A stretch of 64,000 bases of DNA from Bacillota bacterium (GCA_023413135.1 JAEZQK010000114.1:46749-110748), one strand, 5' to 3'; counted from the stretch's first letter, positions 50,930 through 60,099 are shown. Notes: generated by a model from the letters alone, not told the origin. A program made the numbers and translations.

Positions 50930-51415
50930 CAGAATCAGAAGCAGCGCCGCGCCTGCGGCCAACCCCAGGCTGCGATAGAGCTTGCAATCCCGCTGCGCCT
51001 TTTCCTCCGCCTCTTTTTTCAGCACTTTCAGTTGTTCCATGGCCTGGGCAATGGCCGTTCTGCGCTTTTCCAGCACACCGGTGCCAAGCGCTGAGAAACA
51101 GGCATCCAGCACCTTTTCCTCCTTGGCATCCGGGCTTTTGCCCGAAGACTGCCATGCCTGCGCCGCAGTCATGCGCGGGTTTTGGGCAAGGGCACGGGAG
51201 AAACCATTCAGGCGCTTTGCGATCTCCCCGTCCCCCTCCTGCAGAACCACTTCTCGCAAGGGAATCCCTTCATGCAGGAGCTTCAGGTCCATCATTTCCA
51301 GCGCCCGTAGCCAGGCCCCCAGATATTCCACACGCCTTTTCAGCCTGTGGGAAGCCTCTATGCCCAGCAGCGCGCAGGCTACCGCCGCCGTAAGGCCACA
51401 CACCAGGCGGTTCAT
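50924..51415 (-). CDS. spoIIIAB: Stage III sporulation protein AB
   Basis: A 163-residue protein with an N-terminal helix (about 4-20), a long soluble helical part (RRVEYLGAWLRALEMMDLKLLHEGIPLREV) and a C-terminal membrane helix that ends LAAGAALLLILL. It resembles type II secretion F proteins. The stop codon lies in the end of the MITE-like element, so the last residues may have been altered; usual AB length is about 170. Overlaps AA by 4 bases. Confidence 0.92.
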   Translation of the reverse strand: MNRLVCGLTAAVACALLGIEASHRLKRRVEYLGAWLRALEMMDLKLLHEGIPLREVVLQEGDGEIAKRLNGFSRALAQNPRMTAAQAWQSSGKSPDAKEEKVLDACFSALGTGVLEKRRTAIAQAMEQLKVLKKEAEEKAQRDCKLYRSLGLAAGAALLLILL

Positions 51416-52311
51416 ACGGCACTTAGGCAGGAGTCGTGAAAGGCGGTGATCCGCCCCGGTACGCTCCTATCCAGCAATACATACAGCCCAAACACCTTTT
51501 CACGCATCAGCACCTTGAGCGCGGGCCGCTCCATCGCCTGATTCAGGCTTTGCCCGTGCACGCTGGTCATCACCGGCACGCCGCAGCGCACGGCTTCCAG
51601 CACCGCCAATGCATCCTCCTCTCCTCCCAATTCATCTGTAATCAAGCATCCCGGCGCCATGGAGCGCAAAAGCCATTGCATTCCCACGGTCTTCGGGCAT
51701 CCGTCCAGCACATCCGTATTCCGTCCCACTTTCAGCTGTGGCACGCCATGGACGCAGGCGGCCAGTTCACCCCGCTCATCGATGATGCAGGCCGCCACCG
51801 GCTCCCGTCCACCCGTGCCGTCGGAGAGTTGGCGGCAGATATCCCGCAAAAGCGTCGTCTTTCCTGCCCCCGGCGCGCCAATGATCAGCGCGCTTATAAG
51901 TGTTCTCTCAGGATACAAGTGCTTCATTACCTCGTCCGCCGACCCCGGATACTCTCCCGCGATGCGGATACACAGGGAGGCGATGTCGCGAAGTGCCCGC
52001 ACCTGGCTGCCCTGGGTCAGCACCCTTCCGCACAGACCCATGCGGTGCCCGCCTTTTAGCGTTACAAAGCCCTGGCGCATTTCCTCCGCCCGGGCATACA
52101 GCGCGTGCTCGCAAAGCGCTTCGGCCATCTCCGTCACCTGTTCCCCGTTGGGGACGAAGGATGTTCTTTTGATGCCTCCCTCCGTTTTCAGGCTCACCGT
52201 CTGATCTGCCCGGATGCGTATTTCCCGGAGCGGCCCTACTTCCTCCAGCATATGTGCCAGCTTTTCCGGCAAGCAGGCTCCCAGATAGGCAGCCGCTTCC
52301 TTCCAGTCCAT
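51412..52311 (-). CDS. spoIIIAA: Stage III sporulation protein AA (ATPase)
   Basis: A 299-residue secretion-type AAA ATPase that powers or assembles the SpoIIIA-SpoIIQ channel. Walker A GAPGAGKTTLLRD, Walker B region LLRSMAPGCLITDELGGEED and the N-terminal REIRIRADQTVSLKTEGG are typical. The start at 52311 has GGAGGG 6 bases upstream; an ATG two codons earlier is too close. First gene of the operon. Confidence 0.96.
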   Translation of the reverse strand: MDWKEAAAYLGACLPEKLAHMLEEVGPLREIRIRADQTVSLKTEGGIKRTSFVPNGEQVTEMAEALCEHALYARAEEMRQGFVTLKGGHRMGLCGRVLTQGSQVRALRDIASLCIRIAGEYPGSADEVMKHLYPERTLISALIIGAPGAGKTTLLRDICRQLSDGTGGREPVAACIIDERGELAACVHGVPQLKVGRNTDVLDGCPKTVGMQWLLRSMAPGCLITDELGGEEDALAVLEAVRCGVPVMTSVHGQSLNQAMERPALKVLMREKVFGLYVLLDRSVPGRITAFHDSCLSAV

Positions 52312-52328
52312 GGTCATCCCTCCGCCAA

Positions 52329-52357
52329 TCCCTATGTTTTTACCGTGGAGGTTATAC
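52329..52357 (-). promoter_or_regulatory. Possible sigma-E promoter of the spoIIIA operon
   Basis: Minus-strand GTATAAC (52357-52351), 14-base gap, CATAGGGA (52336-52329) resembles the sigma-E pattern (-35 like GAATATT, -10 like CATACAAT) and lies just upstream of spoIIIAA. Partial match only. Confidence 0.3.
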
Positions 52358-52362
52358 CTTCA

Positions 52363-53043
52363 TTATTCAAACAGGATGATTCCCAAAGCTTTATACAGGG
52401 CGGCATCCACCCGGTCCGCCTTGGGCAGCTTGAAAGCTTCCCGGGCCTGCAAAACCGCCCGGCTGGTGCCGGCGCCATATACGCCATCCGGATTTCCGGT
52501 GGAAAAGCCCAGGCTGTTCAGGCGCTGCTGCACCTCACGAACATGGCTGGAACGTTCTCCGGGAACGAGCACGGGCAAGTAGCTGTCATAACCACCATAA
52601 GGGCCGCCCTCAATAACTACCTTTGTGCCGTTGGGTACAAGGCTGTACAGCTCCTCCGCCGATTTTACGTGCATGCGGATACAGCCGTGGGATGCGTTGG
52701 TGCCTATGGAGCCCGGCTTGTTTGTTCCGTGAATGCCAAATTGCCCCCAAGGCACATTCAGCCCCAGGAATCTGGTGCCAAAGCCGGACATCTTGCTGGA
52801 AAAGCGGCTGGTGATCCGCCAAGTGCCAATAGGCGACGGATTGTCCGCTGTTCCGGATGCAATTGCGTATGTCTTCAATACTTTTGTTCCTTCGTACAAG
52901 GTCAACGCCTTTCTGTTAAGGTCGATGTGGATCCATTTTTCCTGCGGTGCTGCAGATGCGGGGTTAACCTGCGCTTTTGGATCGGATACAAACAGCGCGA
53001 AAACCAGCGCAAGCACCAGGCAGATGAGGGCCGCAAGGCGCAT
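52363..53043 (-). CDS. L,D-transpeptidase with C-terminal peptidoglycan-binding domain
   Basis: A 226-residue exported protein: signal peptide or anchor (MRLAALICLVLALVFALFVS), YkuD catalytic domain (about 45-150) with GIHGTNKPGSIG and NASHGCIRM (His, Cys and Arg present), then a PG_binding_1 repeat (VREVQQRLNSLGFSTGNPDGVYG). It makes 3-3 cross-links or anchors in peptidoglycan, perhaps in spore cortex given its place before spoIIIA. AAAGGAGG precedes the start. Confidence 0.94.
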   Translation of the reverse strand: MRLAALICLVLALVFALFVSDPKAQVNPASAAPQEKWIHIDLNRKALTLYEGTKVLKTYAIASGTADNPSPIGTWRITSRFSSKMSGFGTRFLGLNVPWGQFGIHGTNKPGSIGTNASHGCIRMHVKSAEELYSLVPNGTKVVIEGGPYGGYDSYLPVLVPGERSSHVREVQQRLNSLGFSTGNPDGVYGAGTSRAVLQAREAFKLPKADRVDAALYKALGIILFE

Positions 53044-53247
53044 GCCGCCGCCTCCTTTAGCCGGGAATGCCAAATTCTATGCACGGCAAAACGCGGCTAT
53101 ACCCAATTCACTCCTTTCCGGGCATTCTCTGCGCAGAAATGAATTTGAAATGGTAAAGCAAATATTACTGAACACATATTAAGGCACATGCTACTGTATC
53201 ATGATATATGGAGTCTATGGGAAATGACAAAAGGACAGGAGGGCTTT

Positions 53248-53517
53248 ATGAGAAGAATCGGACTTTTCCTGATTCTCGCAGGCATCGTGGTGTTGGGTTT
53301 GGGCATTTATGGTTTCATCGAGCTTTTGTCCAACGAACTTCCTGGTGAACTGACCGACTGGGCTATCGATACGTTCAACGCATTGGGAGGAGGAAACGCG
53401 CTCACCACTGGGCAATCATTTCAGTTGAGCCTTGTCCGCAACCGGGTGCTGTTGACGGTTACCGGCGCCGCCGGCATCGTGATCGGAGCTCTTTTGCGCA
53501 AAAAGAGTGCCGCGTAA
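53248..53517 (+). CDS. Small membrane protein of unknown function
   Basis: An 89-residue protein with an N-terminal helix (RIGLFLILAGIVVLGLGIYGFI) and a C-terminal helix ending in RKKSAA, with an external loop between. AGGAGGG is 6 bases before the start, which supports it being real. I do not recognise the family. Confidence 0.65.
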   Translation: MRRIGLFLILAGIVVLGLGIYGFIELLSNELPGELTDWAIDTFNALGGGNALTTGQSFQLSLVRNRVLLTVTGAAGIVIGALLRKKSAA

Positions 53518-53551
53518 TGCCCTGATAGCGCCTGAGAGTAAGCTTAAGCTT

Positions 53552-54715
53552 TCAGTCCATCAACTCCACCAGCACGACGTTTTGCACATCCATGCCCCTA
53601 CGGGTCAAACGCAAAGAGCCACTGCCATATTTGAGCAGCCCCTTCTGTATGAGGGGGCTGATTTTATTGCCGAAGGCTTCCATAAGCGTCCTCCCATGGC
53701 GGCGCTGAAAGTCTGCTTCCTTCACGCCTTGTAAAACCCTCAGCCCCAGCATCAGCGTTTCAAATTCCGCCTCCCGAAAAGGGATCGTCTTGTATTCCTC
53801 CACGGGGATCACGCCCTGATCCATGCTTTTCAGATATGCGTCAAGGCTTCGGGTATTGTCAAAGCGCGCATACGCACCCATTTGAGGATCGCAATTCAGC
53901 CGGCTGTGGGCAGCCACGCCCAAGCCCAGGTACAAAGCCCCCTGCCAGTAGCCCAGGTTATGGCGGCACTCCCGGCCGGGCAGCGCAAAATTGGATATCT
54001 CATAGGGCTTGAGTCCCGCCTGTTTCGTTAGGCGCAATGCATCGCTATACATGGCCCGCTCCGTCTCCTCCTCCGGCAGGGAAAGTTCTCCCTTGGCGGC
54101 CTGCTCATAAAGAACCGTTCCCTCCTCCAGGATCAGCCCATAGCAGGACACATGCTCCGGATGAAGAGCCAAAGCCGATGCAAGCGTTTCCTGAAAGTTG
54201 GCCCGCGTTTGACCGGGCAAACCGAACATCAAGTCGATGTTCAGGTTGTCAAAGCTCGCCTGCCGGGCCAGGAGAACAGAATCCTCCACCTCTTCCCAGT
54301 GGTGAATGCGCCCCAGAGTATGCAAAAGCTTCTCCTGCCGGGCCTGAGCGCCCAGCGACAGCCTGTTCACTTTATGATCCCACAGCATGCTCAGAAAATC
54401 TACCGTCAACGTGCCGGGATTTGCTTCACAGGTGATCTCTGCATCAGGCATGGGCGGGAAGGCCTCAAAAAGGCAATCCAGCACCTTTGCCAACAGATCG
54501 GGAGGCAGCAGGGAAGGCGTCCCGCCGCCGATATATGCCGTGGCCACGGACACTGGGCTCAGCTCCGCGGCCCGAAGCCGGATTTCCTGCATCAAGGCGC
54601 TTATATAGGGTTCCATCAAATCTTCCCGCCCCGCGCAGGAAGCAAAATCACAATAGCGGCACTTGCGTTTGCAAAAGGGGATATGCAGGTAAACCTCCAT
54701 GCTTTTGATAGCCAT
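53552..54715 (-). CDS. hemW: Radical SAM heme chaperone HemW
   Basis: A 387-residue radical SAM protein. The FeS motif CKRKCRYCDF (CxxxCxxC) is at residues 14-21, followed by YIGGGTPSLLP and the HemN-type C-terminal domain. The HemW group (formerly annotated as oxygen-independent coproporphyrinogen oxidase) lacks the N-terminal extension of HemN. GGAAGGGG precedes the start. In Firmicutes it is often next to lepA or hrcA; here it is alone. Confidence 0.93.
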   Translation of the reverse strand: MAIKSMEVYLHIPFCKRKCRYCDFASCAGREDLMEPYISALMQEIRLRAAELSPVSVATAYIGGGTPSLLPPDLLAKVLDCLFEAFPPMPDAEITCEANPGTLTVDFLSMLWDHKVNRLSLGAQARQEKLLHTLGRIHHWEEVEDSVLLARQASFDNLNIDLMFGLPGQTRANFQETLASALALHPEHVSCYGLILEEGTVLYEQAAKGELSLPEEETERAMYSDALRLTKQAGLKPYEISNFALPGRECRHNLGYWQGALYLGLGVAAHSRLNCDPQMGAYARFDNTRSLDAYLKSMDQGVIPVEEYKTIPFREAEFETLMLGLRVLQGVKEADFQRRHGRTLMEAFGNKISPLIQKGLLKYGSGSLRLTRRGMDVQNVVLVELMD

Positions 54716-54837
54716 ACGCCCCTTCCGTTTTTTTACTATTGTAACATAGTATGAACCAAATTTCCAAAAACCGCGTGCAATTTTTCACAAAATCATGTAT
54801 GATAGACACAATGTAATTGTCATATGGAGGTTAACAA

Positions 54838-55215
54838 ATGGAATGGCTAGAACATGCGGTACATACCATTGCTGAAGCCGGCATACTGTTGGTGGAAAGC
54901 GCAGGCATCCTGGTAGTTCTTTTGACGGCCGCCAAGGGCGTGATCGGCTATTTTAAAAGGGATCCCCACATCCGCCTTCGTCTGGCCCAAGGGATCGCGC
55001 TGGGGCTGGAATTCAAGCTTGGCGGTGAGGTGCTGCGCACCGTCATCGTTCGGGAGTGGAACGAGCTTGCCATCCTGGGCGCCATCATCCTTCTGCGCGG
55101 CCTGCTGACCGTGCTTTTGCACTGGGAGATCAAGCATGAGGAAGAACGGTACGAAAGGTATCTGGAACCCAATCAAACGCATCCGGCGGAAGTTCATTCC
55201 GACAAGGATAAGTAG
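54838..55215 (+). CDS. DUF1622 family membrane protein
   Basis: A 125-residue protein with about three membrane helices. LRLAQGIALGLEFKLGGEVLRTV and LAILGAIILLRGLLTVLLHWEI are the conserved DUF1622 motifs. Function is unknown. Good ribosome binding site (GGAGG, 8 bases before ATG). A GNAT gene follows after 9 bp. Confidence 0.85.
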   Translation: MEWLEHAVHTIAEAGILLVESAGILVVLLTAAKGVIGYFKRDPHIRLRLAQGIALGLEFKLGGEVLRTVIVREWNELAILGAIILLRGLLTVLLHWEIKHEEERYERYLEPNQTHPAEVHSDKDK

Positions 55216-55224
55216 CAGATCACA

Positions 55225-55839
55225 ATGATGAACAGTAATGCGTTAGGCATGGCCGGCCAACGGGAAACGGAGCGGCAGGGCTTTATAACGCTTGAGACGG
55301 AGCGGATGATCCTGAGGGATCACCGTTTTTCCGACCTTGAAACACATCACGGCCTTTTTTCCGATGAAACGGCCATGTATTACCTGCAAGACATACAAAC
55401 GCATTCCATGGCCGAATCGGAAGCAAACCTTATCTTCGCCATGGAAGAAATCGGCCGGAAGGACCGGGCGCATATTTTTCTTCGCATGGAGGACAAGCGC
55501 ACAGGCAGCCACATCGGCGAAATCGGGTATACGGTCAGCGCCTTCACACCACTTTGCAAGCTGGTTGATTTGGGCTACTTTACCTATCCCCGCTGGTGGA
55601 AGCAGGGGTACACTTCCGAGGCGGTGAAAGCGCTGCTGCGCTTTGCGTTTATGGAAGATAACGTCTTTCGCATGTCCGTGGGCTGCCTGAAGGAAAACGC
55701 AGGCTCCGAACGGGTGATGCGCAAGTGCGGCTTCATCAAGGAAGCGGAATTCAAGCAGTTTATCTGGCATGACGGAAAGCTCAAAGACAGGGTTGTTTAC
55801 CGGCTGTTGAAGGACGAGTGGCTGGCACTTAAGCCTTAG
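55225..55839 (+). CDS. GNAT family N-acetyltransferase
   Basis: A 204-residue acetyltransferase of the RimJ/RimL-like group: LETERMILRDHRFSDLE at the start, the acetyl-CoA region YPRWWKQGYTSEAVKALLRFAF, and VGCLKENAGSERVMRKCGF. Substrate not known. It follows the DUF1622 gene closely and precedes a GyrI-like protein. Confidence 0.9.
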   Translation: MMNSNALGMAGQRETERQGFITLETERMILRDHRFSDLETHHGLFSDETAMYYLQDIQTHSMAESEANLIFAMEEIGRKDRAHIFLRMEDKRTGSHIGEIGYTVSAFTPLCKLVDLGYFTYPRWWKQGYTSEAVKALLRFAFMEDNVFRMSVGCLKENAGSERVMRKCGFIKEAEFKQFIWHDGKLKDRVVYRLLKDEWLALKP

Positions 55840-55869
55840 GATGAACAAAAGATGAAAGGGGAAGAAAGC

Positions 55870-56382
55870 ATGTCCAAGCTGATTCAACTGGAAATCAAGG
55901 AACTGGGCGCATGGTGCGTCGTAGGCAAAGAGATTCAGGTGGAAATGGGCACGGAGAACCCCGTCCCCGCCTTCTGGGATGCCTGCTTTGCCGACGGAAC
56001 GTTCAGTACGCTGGAAGCGCAAAAGGATTGGGTGCTATGCCCCGATTACGTCGGCTTCATGACCGACTGGCAGGGAAGCAGCAATACTTTCATCTATGTT
56101 TGCGGCATGATGATGAAGCCCGGCTGTCCCGTGCCGGAGGGCGGCTATGTGTCGCGTCCCGTTGCGGCCTCCAGCGTTGCGGTTGGCTGGATCCAGGGAG
56201 AGTCCATCCAGGATGTGTGCATGCCGGCCCATGAGTATACGAATAAAGCGCTGGAGGAAAAGGGATATACCAACGAAGGATTTACCTGGTGCATGGAGCT
56301 GTACAACTGCCCCCGGTTCACCACGCCTGACGCGCAGGGGCAGATCATACTTGATTATTACATCCCATGCTGTAAAAAGTAA
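55870..56382 (+). CDS. GyrI-like/effector-binding domain protein
   Basis: A 170-residue soluble protein similar to the ligand-binding part of AraC/BltR-type regulators, without a DNA-binding domain. AFWDACFADGTFSTL, YVCGMMMKPGCPVPEGGYVSRP and the closing GFTWCMELYNC support this. Such stand-alone domains bind or hydrolyse small amphipathic compounds. The start at 55870 has AGGGGAAG upstream. Confidence 0.75.
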   Translation: MSKLIQLEIKELGAWCVVGKEIQVEMGTENPVPAFWDACFADGTFSTLEAQKDWVLCPDYVGFMTDWQGSSNTFIYVCGMMMKPGCPVPEGGYVSRPVAASSVAVGWIQGESIQDVCMPAHEYTNKALEEKGYTNEGFTWCMELYNCPRFTTPDAQGQIILDYYIPCCKK

Positions 56383-56390
56383 CGGCAACG

Positions 56391-56420
56391 GGCTGCTCCG
56401 AATCAAGGGGGCAGCCTTTT
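56391..56420 (+). terminator. Terminator after the GyrI-like gene
   Basis: GGCTGC (56391-56396) pairs with GCAGCC (56411-56416), followed by TTTT. Confidence 0.6.
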
Positions 56421-56483
56421 CATAACCTGAAATCAGGAATGATCTATCATCACTTCACCAGCCATATCTGGAGGAAAAAAGTC

Positions 56484-56957
56484 ATGTATCAGAAAAGCAT
56501 CCTCATCACAAGCCTTGACCAGCTCCCCGGCGCCCACAAGCAGGAGCATGAGCCCTTTGAATACTTTAAGCATCTGATAATGGGCGGCAATCAAAATGCC
56601 TGCCAAGTTGCCTTATATGAAATCCCGCCGCAGAAGACCAATTACCCCTACCATTACCACACCAACGTCATGGAGGTTTTTTACATCATCCGAGGGTGCG
56701 GCACGCTAAAGACGCCGGACGGGGACAAACCCTTACAGGCTGGGGATGTGGTGATCTGCCCGCCTTATGAAAAAGGCGCCCACAACATCACCAACACGTC
56801 GGAAACGGAAACGCTGGTGTATCTGGATGTGGATACGGCCAGCAGTACCGACGTGGTCTTTTATCCCGATTCCGGAAAGGTGGGCGTATTGGTTCAGGAC
56901 CATTACCGCGCGTTTTTCAGGAAAACAGATGAGGCTTCTTATTACGACGGGGAATGA
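56484..56957 (+). CDS. Cupin domain protein
   Basis: A 157-residue single-domain cupin. The metal motifs are visible: YHYHTNVMEVFYIIRGCG (first cupin motif, two His and a Glu) and GDVVICPPYEKGAHNI (second motif His). Function may be sugar isomerase or ligand binding. GGAGG lies 9 bases before the start at 56484. Convergent with the ATPase gene downstream. Confidence 0.88.
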   Translation: MYQKSILITSLDQLPGAHKQEHEPFEYFKHLIMGGNQNACQVALYEIPPQKTNYPYHYHTNVMEVFYIIRGCGTLKTPDGDKPLQAGDVVICPPYEKGAHNITNTSETETLVYLDVDTASSTDVVFYPDSGKVGVLVQDHYRAFFRKTDEASYYDGE

Positions 56958-56965
56958 GATTTCCC

Positions 56966-57625
56966 TCAATGCACCTGCCCGGACGAGACGGATACCCGGC
57001 GGTCGGCTCTTTCGGCCACGGAGGCATCATGGGTGACCAGCACGATGGTGTGGCCTTTTTGGTGCAGTCCCTCCAGCAAAGACAGTACTTCCCTCGTGGA
57101 TTGCTCGTCCAGGCTGCCAGTGGGTTCATCCGCCAGCAGCACCCGGGGATTATGGATCAGCGCCCTGGCGATGGCCACCCGCTGCTGCTGCCCGCCGGAC
57201 AATTGGGAAGGTTTGTGGCCCATCCGCTGGGTCAGCCCCACCTGCTTCAGCGCCTCTGCCGCATGTTCCTCCCGCACCTTTGGGGGCATCCCCTGTAATA
57301 AGAGAGGTAATGCCACGTTCTCCAGCGCCGTCAGCCGGGGCAAAAGATGAAAACCCTGAAATACAAAACCGATCTTTCTGGAGCGGATGTTCGCCAGCTC
57401 ATTGGCGGAAAGCCCGGATACATTCAGCCCATCCAGCAGGTACGAGCCGGAGGTGGGCGCATCCAGGCAGCCAATGATGTTCATCAGCGTGGATTTTCCC
57501 GAACCGCTGGGGCCTACGATGGACACGTATTCCTGGGGCCGGATGTGCAACGTTACATCGTTTAGTGCCGCCACTTGAAGCCCGCCGAAGGGATATGTTT
57601 TGGTGATGTTGTTTAGCTGGATCAT
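56966..57625 (-). CDS. MacB/LolD-type ABC transporter ATPase without adjacent permease
   Basis: A 219-residue ATPase. Walker A GPSGSGKSTLMNIIGCLDAPTSG, signature LSGGQQQRVAIARAL and Walker B LLADEPTGSLD mark the MacB/LolD group, which works with FtsX-like permeases in export of peptides or lipoproteins. No permease gene lies on either side (cupin and dipeptidase genes), so the partner must be elsewhere. Confidence 0.92.
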   Translation of the reverse strand: MIQLNNITKTYPFGGLQVAALNDVTLHIRPQEYVSIVGPSGSGKSTLMNIIGCLDAPTSGSYLLDGLNVSGLSANELANIRSRKIGFVFQGFHLLPRLTALENVALPLLLQGMPPKVREEHAAEALKQVGLTQRMGHKPSQLSGGQQQRVAIARALIHNPRVLLADEPTGSLDEQSTREVLSLLEGLHQKGHTIVLVTHDASVAERADRRVSVSSGQVH

Positions 57626-57637
57626 TTTTCACCTCAA

Positions 57638-57676
57638 AAGAATGCCTTCAAACAGTGTTAGTTTGAAGGCATTCTT
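57638..57676. terminator. Strong hairpin between dipeptidase and ATPase genes
   Basis: AAGAATGCCTTCAAAC (57638-57653) and GTTTGAAGGCATTCTT (57661-57676) form a perfect 16-bp stem with a 7-nt loop. It follows the dipeptidase stop (minus strand) by 27 bp. Confidence 0.8.
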
Positions 57677-57703
57677 AAAAATCTATTCTGATATGCGTCC
57701 CGC

Positions 57704-58603
57704 TTACGGCACGATCCGCTTGTAGTAATCCAGCAAATTCTGCCCGGCGATGCCGGCGATCGCCTGCTCACCGTAACCCCTGCGGCGCAGGCCTTCGATC
57801 AAATTCGGGAGCTCACCCGGATGGCGCAGGCCTTCGGGATAAACATCGATGCCGTCAAAGTCGGAGCCAAAGCCCACCTGCTTTTCCCCACCCATCTGGC
57901 AGATGTAGTCCACATGATCGATCACCGTCTCCACAGTGGCATTGCTTTGGGCCAGAAACTCGCCATAAAAGTTGATGCCCACATAGCCGCCTTCCCGAAT
58001 CAAAAGGCGAAGCTGCTCATCAGTTAAATTACGGAAATGGGGCATCAATTTTGCGCAGCAGCTATGGGATGCAAGCGGCGGCACATTCGTCTTTTGAAAG
58101 ATGTCGTAAAACCCTGCCTCGTTTAGGTGGGATACGTCCACGGCGATATGCAGCCGCTGCATTTCCTTCACCACTTGCAGGCCAAAGGTTGTCAACCCTT
58201 CGGTGCTGCCGCTCTTGGCGGGATAGCCCAGGTTGTTTTCGTGGTTCCATGTAATGCCGGCCATCCGCACGCCCTTTTGCCGCCAATAGGCCACGGTCTC
58301 AATACCATCCTCGAATACCTCGCCGCCTTCCACCGATAAAAGGATGGCGACTTCGCCTTCCTTGGCTTTTGACGGATCATCCACCTGCTTGAAGCCCTTG
58401 GCCTTTAATACCTCCAGCGCGCCAAGTTCTGCGGATACGATCCCCTTTACATCTCCCGCCTTGCCTTTGGGACCCGTCCATAAGGCCATTACCTGCAACG
58501 CAACATTGCCCTTGAGCTCCCGCTCCAGGGTGATGTCGGTGTTATTGTTCTTTTTCCAGCCTACCTCGTACAGCGTATCCGAGTGGGTGTCGCATAAAAA
58601 CAT
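57704..58603 (-). CDS. Membrane dipeptidase (M19) family protein
   Basis: A 299-residue zinc dipeptidase of the renal dipeptidase type. Metal ligands are seen in CDTHSDTLY (H and D), SVEGGEVF (E), ASHSCCAKLMPHFRN (two H) and GFGSDFDGID (D). Acts on dipeptides, possibly with a D-residue. Soluble in bacteria. GGAGG is 7 bases before the start at 58603. Confidence 0.93.
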   Translation of the reverse strand: MFLCDTHSDTLYEVGWKKNNNTDITLERELKGNVALQVMALWTGPKGKAGDVKGIVSAELGALEVLKAKGFKQVDDPSKAKEGEVAILLSVEGGEVFEDGIETVAYWRQKGVRMAGITWNHENNLGYPAKSGSTEGLTTFGLQVVKEMQRLHIAVDVSHLNEAGFYDIFQKTNVPPLASHSCCAKLMPHFRNLTDEQLRLLIREGGYVGINFYGEFLAQSNATVETVIDHVDYICQMGGEKQVGFGSDFDGIDVYPEGLRHPGELPNLIEGLRRRGYGEQAIAGIAGQNLLDYYKRIVP

Positions 58604-58626
58604 AAAAGTTCCTCCATACTCGAGCT

Positions 58627-60099
58627 TTACTGCCATTCGATGCCGGCAAAATTATGGCTTGGAGTCAAATCGTACACCACCCGTACCACCTGGGGCAAGG
58701 TCTTCAAGATGCGGCTTGCCGCCCGCTCCAAAAGGTCAAAGGGCAATCTTGCCGCCATGGCTGCGGAGCTTTCGCTGGCATGCACGGCCCGAAGACAAAT
58801 GGCTATGCCATTCAAGCCGCTTGAAGCCATATCGCTGAGCACCGCAAAATGCTGCCAGAGCCTTTTGCCCTGTCCGCTTAACGCCACTTCCTCCTGGAAG
58901 ATAAAATCCGCCTCCCGAAGCACGAAAAGGCGCTGGGAGGTCACATCCCCCATGATGCGCAGCGCCAGCCCCGCGCCGGGGAAGGGCTGCCGGGAAGTGA
59001 TCTCCGGTGGCATCCCCATCTCCTCGCCTACGCGGCGGATCTCATCCTTGAACAGTTCACGCACCGGCTCCGCCAAAACCGCCTTGCGGGATCGCATGCT
59101 CATTGGAATGGGCGTTTCGGCTATGGGGCCGACAGCATAATCGGAATAATTGGTGCCCTGCAAAAGCACGTTCACATCCGGCGTTTTGGATACCTCGGCA
59201 TTTAGAATTTCCTGCAAAAGGCGCATGACGGTTTGGCTTTTCCGCTCAGGGTCCACAATGCCTGAAAGTTCGCGCAAAAAGCGGTCCGCAGCATCCACCT
59301 TAACAATGTTCAGGCCCAGCGTATCCCGGTAATAGGACATTACAAAGTCGCCTTCCCCTTTGCGCAAAAGGCCCGTATCCACAAAAATGCATTTCAGGCG
59401 CGCTCCGATGGCCTTATGGCCCAGCATGGCGCAAACGCCGCTGTCCACGCCGCCGGAGATGGCACAAAGCGCCGTACCTTCCCCTACCACCCGTCGAATC
59501 TCATCCACCGCGCGCTGGATGAAAGCGGCACTGTCCCACCAGGGCGTGCAGCCGCACACCTTCAAAGCAAAATTCGCCAGGATCAATATTCCGTCGGGAT
59601 CGTTCTGCTCCACTTGAAACTGCAGTCCGTACAGCCGCTTATCCGAATGGGCAAAACCAATCACCGCATCCCTCGCCCAGGCAGCAGGCGTCAAGCCTTC
59701 CCCAAGCGACAGGGGCCGCACGAAGGTCATCATGCGCTCGCCCTCGGTGATTTCCTCAAACAAAGGCAGCTCAGCCTCATAGGTAACGGGTGCAGCGCTT
59801 TGCTCCAAATATGTATCCGACGCCTGGCTGCCCAGCAAATTGCAAATCGCGGCCGCCGCATCGCCCATAGCCAGCACCGGCAGGCCCAGTTCCAACAGCT
59901 GCGGGTCAAAGCCAGGCAGGCTCAGCGCCCCCTGGGAGCTTCCCGCCAGGATCAGCCCCAGCGGTTCCTGATTTTTGACCTCCTCCGGCGCGATATCAGC
60001 GGGAACAACCTTGCAATAAACCCGCTCTGCCCGAAGCTTTCGTGCCACGGAGCGGCTATTCGCCCCATCGAAGCTTAAGATCAGCACCATATCGCGCAT
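58627..60099 (-). CDS. GMP synthase (GuaA)-like protein with lost active-site residues
   Basis: A 490-residue protein aligned over its whole length with GMP synthase. The PPi loop ISGGVDSGVCAML and VDTGLLRKGEGDFV are intact. In the N-terminal amidotransferase domain the catalytic Cys of PVFGVCYG is Gly (PVLAMGDA) and His of QFHPE is Gln (QFQVE). The XMP-binding stretches also differ: IKSHHNVGGLP is replaced by AETPIPMSMRSR and KPPATIEWE by SHNFAGIEWQ. It lies 180 bp after guaB. It may use free ammonia, do something else, or be inactive. GGTGCTCC-type site; ATG at 60099 taken, giving MRDMVLILSFDG. Confidence 0.75.
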   Translation of the reverse strand: MRDMVLILSFDGANSRSVARKLRAERVYCKVVPADIAPEEVKNQEPLGLILAGSSQGALSLPGFDPQLLELGLPVLAMGDAAAAICNLLGSQASDTYLEQSAAPVTYEAELPLFEEITEGERMMTFVRPLSLGEGLTPAAWARDAVIGFAHSDKRLYGLQFQVEQNDPDGILILANFALKVCGCTPWWDSAAFIQRAVDEIRRVVGEGTALCAISGGVDSGVCAMLGHKAIGARLKCIFVDTGLLRKGEGDFVMSYYRDTLGLNIVKVDAADRFLRELSGIVDPERKSQTVMRLLQEILNAEVSKTPDVNVLLQGTNYSDYAVGPIAETPIPMSMRSRKAVLAEPVRELFKDEIRRVGEEMGMPPEITSRQPFPGAGLALRIMGDVTSQRLFVLREADFIFQEEVALSGQGKRLWQHFAVLSDMASSGLNGIAICLRAVHASESSAAMAARLPFDLLERAASRILKTLPQVVRVVYDLTPSHNFAGIEWQ

